64,000 nt of DNA from Aquila chrysaetos chrysaetos (GCF_900496995.4 NC_054457.1:434001-498000), one strand, 5' to 3'; counted from the stretch's first letter, positions 33,966 through 46,023 are shown. Notes: generated from the sequence alone by a model not told the origin. Numbers and translations: made by a program.

Positions 33966-34050
33966 GCAAAAATGTACCAAGCGTAATTGCGAGGGGGTCC
34001 ACTTACCCCAAAAATGTACCAAGCGCAATTGCGAGGGGGTGTGCTTACCC
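33966..34050 (-). repeat. Tandemly duplicated ~42-bp leader segment with splice-donor-like ends
   Basis: Two near-identical copies (AAAATGTACCAAGCG..., on the plus strand) lie in tandem in the ERV2a leader. Read on the minus strand each contains GGGTAAGC or GGGTAAGT, which resemble 5' splice sites, so the likely env splice donor is duplicated. Confidence 0.6.
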
Positions 34051-34442
34051 TTCTCCTGCCTCTTATATACCAGTCATCGACAGGTCCGTTCTGGCTCCCG
34101 ATACTGGGATGCAGCGGTCACCCCAGATTTGCTCGATCTACCCCCAAGATCGCTGGCGGCCGCTCTATCGGTCAGCAAATCCCCCTTGGTACCATACAGG
34201 GTACCCTCCTCCCATACGGGGACTCTGCTGCACGCCAGACGTCTCTGCGCGATTTACCAGCTGCCCCGGCCCGTACCTTTACAGGCTCCCTTTGTGAAAC
34301 ATACCGTTTGGTCCGCGGCTTCAGGAGGTCGTTGTCTGCTCCCGCGGTGAGCGGCTGGCAGCGGAGGCTCCTCCGAGGAAAGTGCTCGGGGCGCGCCGAG
34401 GGGCGTCCGCTCCGCAGTCGGTCCCGCAGCTGAGCAGAGAGT

Positions 34443-34460
34443 CTCCTGCCTGGCTCGCCA
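34443..34460 (-). other. Primer-binding site of ERV2a (tRNA-Arg(ACG)-like)
   Basis: TGGCGAGCCAGGCAGGAG on the minus strand, 3 nt from the LTR end at 34464. It pairs with the 3' end of tRNA-Arg(ACG), as I recall it, at 17 of 18 positions. Confidence 0.8.
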
Positions 34461-34463
34461 AAC

Positions 34464-35123
34464 TGACGTGCGGAAACGGACTCCACAATCAGTGAGATTG
34501 TAAAGTAGGTATGTTTATTCAGCGCTGGGCAGCACGGGGGGGAGTCCCACCAAAGTCGTGCGTGCCTGACTTGGCGATTCACTTTAAATTTATACAGTCA
34601 AGTGTTATATATACATAGAGTTTCGCAATACGCCTATACATAGGCATTACCTATCCCCGCTTCATATTAAAATTAGCTCTAGGAAGTCATTTCCATAGTC
34701 TCCTCTCAACTGCGCTTGCGTAGTGCCTCCTTATGGTGGTCGTCTGGTGGTCGTGAAGATGAAGGCTGTATGTCTTCTTCACGGTGAACTCTTAACCTTC
34801 TGTCCCTGCGCAGACTCAGTTGTCTCTTGGCATTTGTCCAAATCACAAGGTCGGTCTTGGCTGGTTCTGGGAGTCACTGCTGCTTCTTATCAGGGACTAT
34901 CTCCTGTCCCAGTCAGCCTCAACAATGCAAACATTAAGCATCACTTCTCATCCCCTTGGGCCAACAATGCAAACGTTAAGCACCACTTCTCATCCTCTTG
35001 GGCCACGTCTACCTCTACTGAAATTTCTTTAACTTCATTATAAGCTAGATAATTATTAAACAATTCCTATCTACATTCATATATCTACTATATCTACTAA
35101 GGTTCTTTTGGTTCCCTGTCTCA
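34464..35123 (-). mobile_element. ERV2a 5' LTR
   Basis: This 660-bp LTR runs TGAGACAGGG ... CGCACGTCA on the minus strand. A TATAAAT-type box lies at 34588-34594 and AATAAA at 34513-34518 (as TTTATT on plus). A ~40-bp segment (GCCCAAGAGGATGAGAAGTGG...) is duplicated in tandem near 34925-35010. Related to the 461-bp LTR at 2895-3355. Confidence 0.92.
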
Positions 35124-35476
35124 CTGGAAGAAGCTCCAGGAGATCTATCCTGGCTGCCTTCTTGGAGGCAGGATCTGGTACAAGACAAGGACACCTAGGG
35201 GACAGCTGTCCAACTCGCTGTCATAAAATTGCTCTCTGGAGATTTCATGACATTGGCCCATGGAAGGGGAAAGTTTTCCAAACTTGGTTGTCTTTTGCTG
35301 CACATTAGACTCATTTATGCTTGCTCTTTCCCTCACAGATAAGGCAGATAATTGGTTACCATACTTTTTTTTTTTTTTTTTTAGATAAACAAACCCAGTT
35401 CTTCAGCTTGACCTTCCAGCCGTGTTTTCCAGTCCTCTAGTCTGTCACCACCCAGGTTGGACAGGCCAGGGAGTCC
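35124..35476. other. Unassigned interval
   Basis: It contains a T-run at 35367-35384. No gene or repeat family is recognised. Confidence 0.5.
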
Positions 35477-36953
35477 TGTTGAGTTCAGAATTCCCTCGGG
35501 CTAAATTAAGGTGAAACGACACCAAACGATCAGTTAAACATTTTATTCAAGGCAGAAGCAAACTGAACTTGGAAGGTGTAACAGTAGGTGGCGGGGTTTC
35601 TCTCAACAGGAACTGGCATGGAACTACCTCAGTAAACCGTGTAACCCGTGGTAACCATATACATCAATTCAGGGAAGGAGGAGATCCCTCCCGTTGAGTC
35701 ACGAGGTTCAGAGCGGACCCCCTTTGCTTTCTGGACTCTTTCTCAGAGAAGAGCCTATGGGCGGCTGGATCCACTCCTAGTGATGTACTTAAGAAATGAT
35801 GTACTTAAGATCACAAAGGTCTTGTGAAATAAGATACCCTTTGTATACACAAGGCATGCCTTGCTAACGACTGGGCCCCTGAAGAAGAAATAAAAGACTG
35901 ATAAGAAGGGAACATCCTACCCCAGGAGGCACTGAAAGTTGAATAATTGCTAATAGGCATCAAATCAGCAAAGATCTTTGGTAACCGGAGGAAAGGTAAA
36001 GGCAGCAGGGGGAGATCACGACCACCGACTCAATTCAAGACCAAAAAGACTTACCCCCCCCCCTTGAGCATGCGCTGTAGAATAAAAGAACACTGTACCT
36101 TTAATTCAAAGCGGGGAAACTTTAGCCCAATAGAAACTGTGGTAGATAAGCGACTACCAGTAATAGTTTTGGGGAAGATCTTTGGAAATTGAATATGTAT
36201 AACTGAACTGTATAAATTGCTTGCCCGTTTAGGCATGAAGGGTGCTAGCTTAGTGGATTACCACCTAGCCCCCATCTTTGCGCAAACATGAATTGGAATA
36301 AAATACCTCTGCTATGTGTGTATATTGGCGTTTTGCACACCGGGTAAACGACCCCACTTGTGGGACAACACTAGTCCCAGACTTGGTCGACGGTTTTGTG
36401 TCTTAAAGGGGTGAGGTGTAGGGATTATGAAAAGGAGAGAGAGGGAGAGAGAGACAGAGGAAAAGAGAAGAGAAAGATTTCACTGGTCCTGAGTCCAGCG
36501 TTGGTCTAAAGGTCCAGTTCCGGTGGGCATGCGCGCGCATGGGGCTTCAGTTTGTGTCCTTTTATCATCCTTGCCCCTCCTTCAGGCGGGCACTCGAGCT
36601 AATTAGGTGTCATGCACGGTTTGTGCTTTCAGAACCTTCGGGAAATGAGTCGGTGGGCTTGGGTGGGCTTGGGGGTCGTTTGGGGAGTAACTTCCCCTTC
36701 CCTGCAGACGTGACCATTGTTTGATCTTTGGCCATGCATGGTGAGCTGCCCTGCTCAGCGTATCAGAACACGGAGCTGCCCACCCTCCAGCACACCCTCC
36801 CCTCCCCTTCCTGTTGCTGATGTTCTGTGCTGATCGGCTTCTTTTCACCTGTAGTTCCTTGCAATGCAGGGTTCGTTGTTATGCAGAGTTCGTGGTTAGG
36901 CAGAACTTGCCCCACCACAATGTTTGAGACATTAACTCTTTCAGTCTCTCACA
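35477..36953 (-). mobile_element. Long LTR, type H (copy 2), interrupted by a nested LTR
   Basis: It aligns to 17109-18030 on both sides of the insert at 35781-36370. Without that insert and its duplicated CTAG it is about 880 bp. On the minus strand it ends at a TG/CA-type terminus at 35477, and AATAAA lies near 35545. No clean flanking duplication is visible. Confidence 0.72.
35781..36370 (+). mobile_element. Gammaretrovirus-like solo LTR nested in LTR H
   Basis: This 590-bp LTR (TGATGTACTT ... GGGACAACA) has a perfect 4-bp CTAG duplication (35777-35780 and 36371-36374). The other LTR H copy reads ACTCCTAGTCCC uninterrupted near 17414, so the empty site is present in the same window. Confidence 0.93.
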
Positions 36954-37463
36954 TAGTCATTCTTGCTATGGTCCTCCAGACTATTTCCAACTTCTGGCAG
37001 TACAGGGTAGGGGTGGGGTTTCACAAAAAAAGAGGTTTCTGACGGCCAAATGAATGATAAGGCTGTTTAGATTAAGCCATAAATAAGCAGGAAAACCATT
37101 GACATTCATCTGCTGAAATCAGCCTTTGCAGAATTACTAGCACTCCTCCTACATGTAGATGAAGGACTTTGGTTTTGAGGATGCATGAGGGCAGAGATGT
37201 GTAAGACACTCTTCCAACCTAAGGAAACCCAGGTCTTTTGTTCCCCTGACCATCAGCCAGACAAGCAGCTGCATTTCCAGCTGCCACTGCAATTATAAAG
37301 GATGTTGAAGCCACCAGACTTGTGAGAACAGACTCTCTGCACTCCTTCAGTCTGCCTCTGGCTCAGCTCCCCTTAACAGCCCATATCAGTCCAGTGCAGA
37401 AATCTCTTCTGCACCTGGGAGATGCTGTGCAGGTGTGCTCCTCTGTGCCATTGCTCTGATCAC
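36954..37463. other. Unassigned interval
   Basis: I see no recognisable gene or repeat. Confidence 0.5.
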
Positions 37464-37469
37464 AATCCC

Positions 37470-37799
37470 TGTGGAGGACCTCGGCCTGGGGAGGATATTG
37501 ACCTTGACAAGATTGCAGTGTTCCCGTGAGAGAACAAGAAAGGATGAGAAGCATGCCTGGGAAACTAAGTTTAAGGAATGTGTTGACCGTTTGCAGTTGT
37601 GATAAGGAACCTGAAAAAGTCACCCAATAAGGGGGGAGAAAAACAACTTCTGACAACTTTCTGACCAATAAGGGACAGACATATGTACAGGGTAACAAGT
37701 ATAATGGGTATAAATTTGCTGGCTTGTAGTAATAAAAAAACCTTCTTTGCTTGTACTCTAAGAATGCGTACTTGTCGTTTGTCCGTCTCGACCGTGACA
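37470..37799 (+). mobile_element. Class II-like solo LTR, 330 bp, with 6-bp target duplication
   Basis: TGTGGAGGAC ... GACCGTGACA, flanked by perfect AATCCC duplications at 37464-37469 and 37800-37805. TATAAAT lies at 37709-37715 and AATAAA at 37731-37736. The short length and 6-bp duplication suit an alpharetrovirus-like or ERVK-like element. No relatives are in this window. Confidence 0.88.
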
Positions 37800-37805
37800 A
37801 ATCCC

Positions 37806-40589
37806 CATTGATGTAGCCGTGCTGGAGATAAAGTGGTCTCCACCTTTTGCACTCCTGGTAATACTGTCGCTGCCCTAGAAGAACGAGGCAATGGTATGCC
37901 AGTGCACAGCTACTGCATGACCACTTCTGACAAGAAGCAACAATGAAAAGTGTGGAGAAAATTTAGCCTTCAGAAAGCACAGGGAAAATTTATCCATATG
38001 GAGCTGTGATTCTCGAGGTTGGAATTTGGTTAAAATACTTCTATGTGTGCTGAAAACCTCATGGAAACTTTAACAGCCCAAAGAAGTTAAGATCTTGGAT
38101 TTTCAGCTTTTCTGGAAGATTGCTGCACAGTAAGACACTGGCCATGTACTGATCAGAGCCTTCAAAGCTTGGCTTTGGACATCAAAGCACTAAAGTGTGG
38201 TGATTAAATACATGAAAAACCAACAGGACTTGAAAACAGCAGGTGATGGATGTGCTTAAATTTGAAATCATAAGAGAGTCATTTATTCAACTGTCGGCAG
38301 CACTTGCTGCAGCTTCTTCAGCCTCATGTCATGCACTAGTTGTAACTGCACTGCTGCAGCACGGATGGTACAGTGCAGGAAGCATGGGAATCCTAATGAT
38401 GAAAAGAAGGGATAGTCCAAGGGAGAGCATGGGATTTTTGGTGCAGGCCAGAAGGTGTGAAGAAGAGTTTTGAGTGAGGAAAAGGGAAAGTGAAGAGAAA
38501 AAACTCTGATCCAGTTGCTTGCTAGCTAAGCATATTCCCTCCTGTGCAATAAAAGCCATAGAGGGCCTTTGGAAGTAAAGAGGTCATGAGAATATAATTA
38601 TATATTAAATTGTGAAGCAAGAAAATGGCATTGAAACAACACCGTTAGCATCATGCAGTTAAGCATTCAACAGCTGGAAATACTGATAAATGTTCAGGCA
38701 ACTCTAGTTCTTGCATTTCTGCAACACTTGAGTGCCTGAGTACAATGTTAACAACATACTTATCATGTTGATTTTATGCGTGATATAAAAATCAGTGTGC
38801 TCAGATATGTTTTGGTTACTGCCTCCCATTCTGAGGATCTAGGGCTGGGGACCTAGTTCTCTTCTTATTAATACTAGTGTAAATTCCAAGTAACTGCACT
38901 GAACTCAGAAGAGGTGCTGTGGTAAAAAATTGATGCAAGCATCAATGAAATTATATCCTATTCTTAAATAATCAATAGAAAATTAAAGTGGCAAGTAGTT
39001 AGTGAAAAATACCAGTGTGAAAGCCTAAAGTGAAGACTGCTATCTTCACTTTGCAGAAAATGATTTTTTACTCTAAATAAGCCTTGTAGATTCCAAAATA
39101 TGCTTTGTAAAATCATTGCTAATTGTCAGATGATTGAGTCACTCCAATTGAAGTCAGTAAAAAATCATGCCACTGCAGCTGTCAAGAGTTATGGATTTTA
39201 AGGCTCTGGACTATTTTTAACGGCACATAAAAGAATATAAAACGTAATTATTCAAATGAGAAATGCGCAATCTGAAATGTGCAGTGTTTTGAAAATAAGC
39301 AAGCATCCTGACACCTATAACATTGCTGCAGTTTGGCTGGCGCTATGATTACACCAACTATTAGTGCAGCTGTCATCCAAAATGCTGAATCCAACACTTC
39401 ATTTAGGTGAGCAAACATACCAGGACTTCTAAATGAACGACAATAGAAAGATCTTCCTTAGCTAATTGCCGTGGTGCCACATACACAGTTTGGCAGGAGG
39501 ATGGTGCTGTGAAAAAGGGACACATTTCTGAGTTTGGGGTCGTGTTGTTCTTCTGATGTCTAACATAAACATTTTAATTTCTCCTCCAGTTTGAAGAGTT
39601 AGGGCATGTGCATATATGTGTAGACTTCTGCACCAACACCCATGCTATTATCTATTTACTAACACTAGCCTATGAGCCTCTGGGGCCAGATCATTAGCTG
39701 ATGTAAGTTAGCATGCACTCTCTGAAGACAGGGTAACATCCCAGTTGAGACTCCTGCCCTTATATTCCAGAATTTGTAGGTTGCTCTTCTGAGCTTTCAA
39801 ACCCAGGCACACTGTCTGTATCCATGTCTGCATAACAAAAACTTTTTCCTTTCAAAGCAAAACAAATAAAAACTACGATGAACAAAATGACATAACTCAT
39901 TAGTTAAAATCCCCCAAGAAAACACAGTCTTTACCTAAATCGGTTGTGGCAGCTATTAATAATCCTGCCAGCTGTTACAGGAGGCCTCTTCAAGTGTACT
40001 GAGATCTCAAAACTTAAAGGTCTCCTGACAATGCATCCACTGAAGCATTTTAAAAATCAGCCTTACACTCAGTTAAACCTTCTTAATCTTTATTTGTAAT
40101 GACTAAAGTGATTTATCTAGGCTTCAACAGTTCATTAGTTTTAATGGTGAATACTGGGAATTGGAATATTACCATAGCCAGGTGTTAGTAGTGTCTAGAG
40201 GAAAGGAAATACTTTCCTGAATGCAGGTCATAGGACAGCGAGGAAACAGGTGAGGCTCACATCACATTTTGTAGACAGTTATCAAAACATTTTTGCAATG
40301 TTCAACCATCCCTCAAATAACTCCAAATATACAGCCTTGGAAGAAACCAGGTTTTTGCAGAAGGTCTGAGGAAGAACAAGCAGCGGCTACCCAAAGTGAG
40401 AATGATTACAAGCTTAAAACCACATTCAGTTTTCACTCAATTCTGGCTGTGGCAAAATTCAACATAAATGGGCATTTGAGCAACTAAGGTGCCAATTTCA
40501 ACCGTCAGCCCAGTGGCAGGGTCTCTACAGGGTGCCACATGTATAGATATGTGGGAAAGCATCTAAAGCTAAAACTCACAGTCATCTTT
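37806..40589. other. Unassigned stretch
   Basis: 2.8 kb without recognisable genes, RNAs or repeat families; AT-rich and probably intronic or intergenic. Confidence 0.5.
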
Positions 40590-40834
40590 CACATTGTCAT
40601 AGTTTAACCCCAGCTGGCAACTAAGCACCACACAGCCGCTCACTCACTCCCCCCCGGTGGGATGGGGGAGAGAATTGGAAGAGTAAAAGTGAGAAAACTC
40701 ATGGGTTGAGATAAAGACAGTTTAATAGGCAAAGCAAAAGCTGTGCACACAAGCAAAGCAAACCAAGGAATTCATTCACTACTTCCCATCGGCAGGCAGG
40801 TGTTCAGCCATCTCCAGGAAAGCAGGGGTCCATC

Positions 40835-40867
40835 TGTCCCGATCCAATATCGGGGAGGGTTCTTAAA
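40835..40867 (-). mobile_element. Terminal 33 bp of the ERV3 3' LTR
   Basis: It matches the U5 end of the 5' LTR (46389-46421) except for one base and is fused directly to integrase coding sequence. Confidence 0.85.
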
Positions 40868-41477
40868 CCGATGTAATCAATCTGCCAGGCCTCCCATAGG
40901 CCTTTTCCCTCTCTTAAATGCAGGGGGTCACCCTCCAGAGGGTCTGTCCAAACGGACACGGCATTGTTCACAGGAAGACACACAAGTTTTACATTCTTCC
41001 CTGGTAACTGGCCACCCTCGGGCTTGTGCCTCACAATAGAGGTCCTTGACTCCTGAATGTTTCCATTTTACATGTAGCCATTCTAACAGACGTTCCCAAT
41101 TTTCTACTATCTGGGTGCTTTGTAGGGGAGCTAGCCGGGCTAGCTCATCTGCTTTGGCATTCCATCGGCTCACCAGGGCATCATCTTGTTGATGAGATGC
41201 TACCCATGCTACTGCAAATTTCCCTTGTCTGGCAATGGTAAGAATATCTTGCCATTTTTCCTTTTGCCATACAGGTATTCTATTGACCTCCCATCCGTTT
41301 TGTTCCCAGAATGGAAGCCACTCAGTGCAACCTTTAAACACAGCATAAGAATCAGTATAGATATAGACAGAAGAAGCAGATTGGGCCTCATGTTGGAAAA
41401 CGCTCCACACAGCAATTAGTTCTCCTACTTGTGCACTACCTTCCCCTTCAGTAATGATCTGTTCCTTGGTATCTACT
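40868..41477 (-). pseudogene. pol: ERV3 RNase H (3' part) and truncated integrase
   Basis: It continues RNase H after the nested LTR E: GELIAVW with the catalytic Glu, IYTDSYAV with an Asp, and the DELARLA block. The integrase zinc-binding region follows (LHVKWKHSG, CEQC), then the start of the catalytic core with WQIDYIGL. It breaks after that first Asp, so the other two catalytic residues are absent. Confidence 0.88.
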
Positions 41478-42623
41478 TGTGATGGGTTGACCCTGGCTGG
41501 TTGCCAGGTGCCCACCAAAGCCGTTCTATCACTCCCCCTCCTCAACTGGACAGGGGAGAGAAAATATAAAAAAGAGCTTGTGGGTTGAGATAAGGACAGG
41601 AGAGAGATCACTCACTGCTTACCGTCACGGGCAAAACAGACTCAACTTGGGGAAAATTAACTCACTTTATTACAAATCAACCAGAGCAGAGTAATGAAAA
41701 ATAAAACCAAATCTCAGAACACCTTCCCTCCACCCCTCCCTTCTTCCCGGGCACAACTTCACTCCCGGATTCTCTACCAACCCCCCCCAGCGGCACAGGG
41801 GGATGGGGAATGGGGTTTACGGTCGGTTCATCACACGTTGTTTTCTGCCGCTTCATCCTCCTCAGGGGGAGGACTCATCACACTCTTCCCTGCTCCAGCG
41901 TGGGGTCCCACCCACGGGAGACAGTCCTCCACGAACTTCTCCAACGTGGGCCCTTCCCACGGGCTGCAGTTCTTCACGAACTGCTCCAGCATGGGTCCTT
42001 TCCACGGCGTGCAGTCCTTCAGGAGCGCACTGCTCCAGCGTGGGTCCCCCACGGGGTCACAAGTCCTGCCAGAAAACCTGCTCCGTGGGCTCCTCTCTCC
42101 ACAGATCCACAGGTCCTGCCAGGAGCCTGCTCCAGCGCGGGGTTCCCACGGGGTCACAGCCTCCTTCGGGAACCCACCTGCTCCGGCGTGGGGTCCTCCA
42201 CGGGCTGCAGGTGGATATCTGCTCCACCGTGGACCTCCATGGACTGCAGGGGGACAGCCTGCCTCACCATGGTCTTCACCACGGGCTGCAGGGGAATCTC
42301 TGCTCCGGCGCCTGGAGCATCTCCTCCCCCTCCTTCTTCACTGACCTTGGTGTCCGCAGGGTTGTTTCTCCTACATGTTCTCACTCCTCTCTCCGGCTGC
42401 CGAATTCTGCCTGTCCCAACTTTTTTCCTTCTTAAAAATGTTATCACAGAGGCGTTACCACTATCGCTGATTGGCTCGGCCTTGGCCGGCGGCGGGTCCG
42501 TCTTAGAGCCGGCTGGTATTGGCTCTCTCTCGAACACAGGGGAAGCTTCCAGCAACTTCTTACAGAAGCCACCCCTGTAACACCCCCCCCGCTACCAAAA
42601 CCTTGCCACACAAAACCAATACA
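41478..42623 (-). mobile_element. LTR E copy 4 (1146 bp) nested in ERV3 RNase H
   Basis: The minus-strand LTR (TGTATTGGTT ... AACCCATCACA) has flanks CTACT (41473-41477) and CTACG (42624-42628), a 5-bp duplication with one change. Its polyadenylation signal appears as TTTATT near 41667. It has the longest internal GC-rich repeat block of the four LTR E copies (41885-42325). Confidence 0.9.
41885..42325. repeat. GC-rich imperfect tandem repeat inside LTR E copy 4
   Basis: About nine or ten 40-50-bp units of the CTGCTCCAGC ... CACGGGCTGCAG type. They correspond unit by unit to 9965-10420. Confidence 0.75.
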
Positions 42624-42628
42624 CTACG

Positions 42629-43819
42629 CAAAGTGCCACAGCTCGATATTTCCAAATTTTTCCTTCTCGCTTTGACGAGGCATCTGTAAACCAGACATTT
42701 TACAATTGTCCAGAAAACGGAGGAGCTACTTGTATTACAGACAAAAGCTCGGGTGTTTCCCTATCTGGGTTTACCTCATCTTGTATATTTAACACTTTCG
42801 CGGCTCCTCCAGATACAGAAAAAATTTCACAATAGTGTTCTATTTGTGCATACCATTTCCTCACAGAGGCTCTCTGGGCCACCCCGTCGGGGGGGGGGAG
42901 TTCCTGCCAAAACTGCTTTGATCACTTTAAATGGACCTCTGAGCACTATAGGTTGTTGCCGGATGGTCTGTTCGGCTTCTCTCAGAGCTAAACTAACTAC
43001 AAATAGACCTTTTTCCCAAGTTGTATACCTTTTTTCAGCATCTTTAAAGCTACGAGAATAAAAACCAATGGGCCGAACAGGCCCCTCTGGACCCTTTTGC
43101 CACAAATGGATTGACAGTCCAGTTTTGGCAATCCCCCACTCAATTTGAACCGGGTCTGTTGGGTGAATGGGACCAAGGGCCTGATAGGCATTCGCTTCAA
43201 ATACCAACAACTGTAAAGCCTCGTCATGGACCTGAGTCCATTCCCACTGAGCTCTCTTTCGCAACAAGTCATACAGGGGTCTAGCAATAATTGAGAAATC
43301 AGGAATATGTTTCCTCCAAAGCACAAGCAACCCTAGTGCATGCTGTAAGTCTTTCTTTGACTCTGGCATCTTGATCTGATCAAGAGAGGAAAGGGTATCC
43401 GGTGGGATACATGTCATGCCTCCCTTCCACCAGATTCCTAAAAATTTTACCTCACTTGAAGGGGTTTGTATCTTCTCAGGTGGAATTGTCAACCCTATAC
43501 TTTCTAAATGGGTGATGATGTCGTTCTGGGTCTCTCTAACTTCTTCTACCTGACTCCCTCCTATGAGCACATCAGCTATATATTGATAGATCTTTACCTC
43601 TGCTTTTACGGGAATTCTTTCCAGCTCTTGCGCATGGTGAGCCAGCGTGGGGGAGTGCTTGTATCCTTGAGGCAGTCGTGTAAAGGTGTACTGTTGTCCT
43701 TCCCAGGTGAAGGCAAAGCGATCCTGGTCCTCAGGTTGTAAAGGGACCATAAAAAACATATCCTTAACATCAATTGTTGCCATGACAGGGTGGGATTGTT
43801 CCTGAATGGCAGCTATCAA
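42629..43819 (-). pseudogene. pol: ERV3 reverse transcriptase and start of RNase H
   Basis: RT from the catalytic MATIDVKDMFF block through LPQGYKHSP to YIADVLIGG. The last is a damaged active site (YIDD expected; one Asp became Ala). The thumb and connection (LGIWWKGG, WRKHIPDF, HLWQKGPEGPVRPIGFYSR) are typical of ERVL pol. A frameshift in a G/C run near 42885 separates the C-terminal part, and the first RNase H Asp (FTDAS) is at about 42690. The N-terminal RT is in the previous frame (44489-43821). Confidence 0.9.
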
Positions 43820-43820
43820 T

Positions 43821-44489
43821 TCAGCAGTTTGGTACAGCAGCTGTTAGTGGACCTGTGTTGGCATTGAGCCTCCTGTAATCTATTGTCAATCTCCATTTGC
43901 CGTTTGGTTTTCGGACTGGCCATGCTGGAGAGTTGAAGGGGGAGTGAGTGGGAACTACAACCCCTTGTTTCTTTAAATCCTCCAGAACTGGCATAATTCC
44001 TTCTCTTGCTCCTAGAGGCACTGGGTAGGGTTTAACATTTGTCAATTTGGAAGGGGGGAGGGTAGGTGCTGCTTGCAATAGACGCACCTCTGTGCCGGAT
44101 GTTTCGGCCAATTGCCTAATCTGAGGGACACCAAAAGACCATGAGTTTCCCTGGGTGTCACGCCACTGTCTACCCTTCAAAACATCTATACCTAGAAGAT
44201 TCATCTGGAAGGATCCTACGGCCACCATGGTATTGACAGGGTTTTCCTCCCCTGGCAACCATAGTGTCACCGGAGTCATAGGCACTGATTGTGTTTTTCC
44301 CAAGGCATTTAAGACAATCAGATTTCTAGATGGAATTGAGATTCCACATTGTTCTGCTTCAGTCCGCCTTAGCGCAGTAATTTGTGCCCCAGTATCAATT
44401 AAAAAGGTCACCGGTCTTTTCCTTGGTCCTACAGCAATAGTAATCAGTAAATCCCCTTTAGTATTGCAGGTGAGTTGTCTAACAAACAT
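43821..44489 (-). pseudogene. pro: ERV3 protease and N-terminal RT
   Basis: The aspartic protease has LIDTGAQITAL and the LLGIDVL block, followed by RT fingers (HSPFNSPAWPVRKPNGKWRLTIDYRRLN). The frame differs from gag (44531 stop) and from downstream RT, with a short deletion at the RT break. An ERVL-type arrangement in sequence. Confidence 0.88.
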
Positions 44490-44530
44490 CCATCCTCCGC
44501 CTCCCCCCTCACCTTCAGGGGGCAGAGGGT

Positions 44531-46023
44531 CTAGTTTCCCGCCACCTTCTTCTCCCTAGCCGGCTCCTCCTCAAGGTCTATCAAGGGTGGGGCACTAGGG
44601 GTTGGTTTGGAAACGGCCCTTTGCCCTGACCAATTCTGCACAAGTTGCTCCAATTTTTGGGTCGGGAGTCTGTCCATCAAGTCCCAGGGAATGCCTTTCT
44701 GAAGCCCTAGCTGCCACAGTCCCTGTCGAGTTAGGGGCCTCTCTTTTCCAGGGGGTAATTGCCGCCCACTAAGTCGTTGTACGATCCTGTTTTCAGTTCT
44801 TTGAGACAATCCCCCAATGGGGCCATATTTTCTCCCAGAATTAATCAATTCCTGAGCTATCTCTCCCCATGTCCATACTTTTCTCCCTAACTGCCGATGA
44901 TCAGGGGACATTTTCCCCTCCAGAGTGGCCATAAATCTTTCTCCATCGGGGGTTTTTTGAATCCTCCCTTGCAATTGAATTCCAATGGGTTTCAGAGAGT
45001 CGGGAAGTCCCCGTATCAGAGGAGTCATCCTCTCTGGGTCCACAGGCATCATCATCGGGGAGCCCTGGTGGGGCTTGAGCTCCCGATCATACATCATCTG
45101 GAGACATGCCGCCTTTTGCACACTTTCCACTAACTGATCCACCGTACCGGTTATGGCAAGGGGATCTCCCCTCTCCAAGGGGTTCAGCCCTCCGGCCCAA
45201 TACGCAGCTCTCTGAGTCAATGACCATGGGGCTCGGCGATCGCCAGTAGTTAGAAACACACCCGGACCCCAATATCCTTCTGCTTCTTTCTCTGACAACA
45301 AAATTCCATCCCCTCCTGACAAAGACACTCTCCACACATACTCTGTCTCCGATTCCTTCGCAGCCCTTGCAAAATCTTTTTTCAGCTTTGCTAAATCAGT
45401 TGCTGTAAATGGGACTTCTTTGGTGATAACCTGAGGACGGTCATCACTATCATCCTCATACACATACTCTGTTTTAATCAGTGGATACATATGTGGGAGG
45501 CTTTCTACGGTTTCTTTTGCCCTCTGCAAATCTCCTTGGGGGTAGATTTGCCGTATCCCTTTCTCCGCAAGCGTCACTTCTACCTCCGCCTGTGTATCCG
45601 CCTCTCTCAAAAGTTGATTCCTCAATTCCTCTTTTAATATCACATTTTGGTTCCTTTCCTCCTCCAGTAATTGCTTACTTTCAATTGTTCCTGCAAATTT
45701 TTGTTTACCATCTGCAGGGAGTCTATTACATTATCAGTTTGACAAAACTTCTGCTTTCTCTCTTCCACCGCAGCTACCAGACTCGCTCCCAACACCGCAC
45801 AAATTATAGCTTTTCCTTTCCCCTTCTTAATCTTAGCTTCCTTCTGCAAGATTCTTATCCTATCTACCACACTCTGTGGTTGAAACCAGTGGTTTTTCGC
45901 CCGATCTTGTCCCTGGAGTGAGGGGCGAGATCGGTGCGCCTCTAAAAGACCATATAGTTTATCTATTCCTTCAACCCGTGAGGGCACAAAATCACAAACA
46001 TCAACAGTTTTCTGAGCATCCAT
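44531..46023 (-). pseudogene. gag: ERV3 gag, one frameshift
   Basis: It starts at ATG 46023 (MDAQKTVDV). The N-terminal part (46023-45640) has a hydrophobic segment (AIICAVLGASLVAAV) and a coiled-coil-like stretch, then shifts frame near 45645. The longer part (45643-44531, 370 codons) encodes the capsid-like region (VPFTATDLAKLKKDF, TPLIRGLPDSLKPIG, WTWGEIAQELI). No CCHC zinc knuckle is seen before the stop. I assign it to ERVL-like gag from its position and the associated pol, not from a recognised gag motif. Confidence 0.82.

Larger units (their letters stand above)
27277..35123 (-). mobile_element. ERV2a: gammaretrovirus-like provirus, 5' LTR to early env
   Basis: Order on the minus strand: 5' LTR (35123-34464), tRNA-Arg PBS, leader with a duplicated splice-donor-like segment, leader frame, open gag, protease, RT, RNase H, integrase, start of env. 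Env is cut at 27277 by the ERV2b LTR, and the 3' LTR is missing. A foreign 580-bp solo LTR (29400-29979) splits pol. Besides that insertion, I see only one coding frameshift in pol, so this is the best-preserved retroviral coding region of the window. Confidence 0.93.

Noticed and set aside
33968..34050. Considered a CRISPR-like or satellite array
   Set aside because: Only two units, inside a retroviral leader in a vertebrate genome.
36954..40589. Searched for host exons between LTRs
   Set aside because: No frame with splice sites and protein-like composition was found.
44531..46023. Considered ERV3 gag as a class II (betaretrovirus-like) gag
   Set aside because: The associated RT/RNase H motifs and the 5-bp duplication fit ERVL-like elements, and no CCHC knuckle is present.
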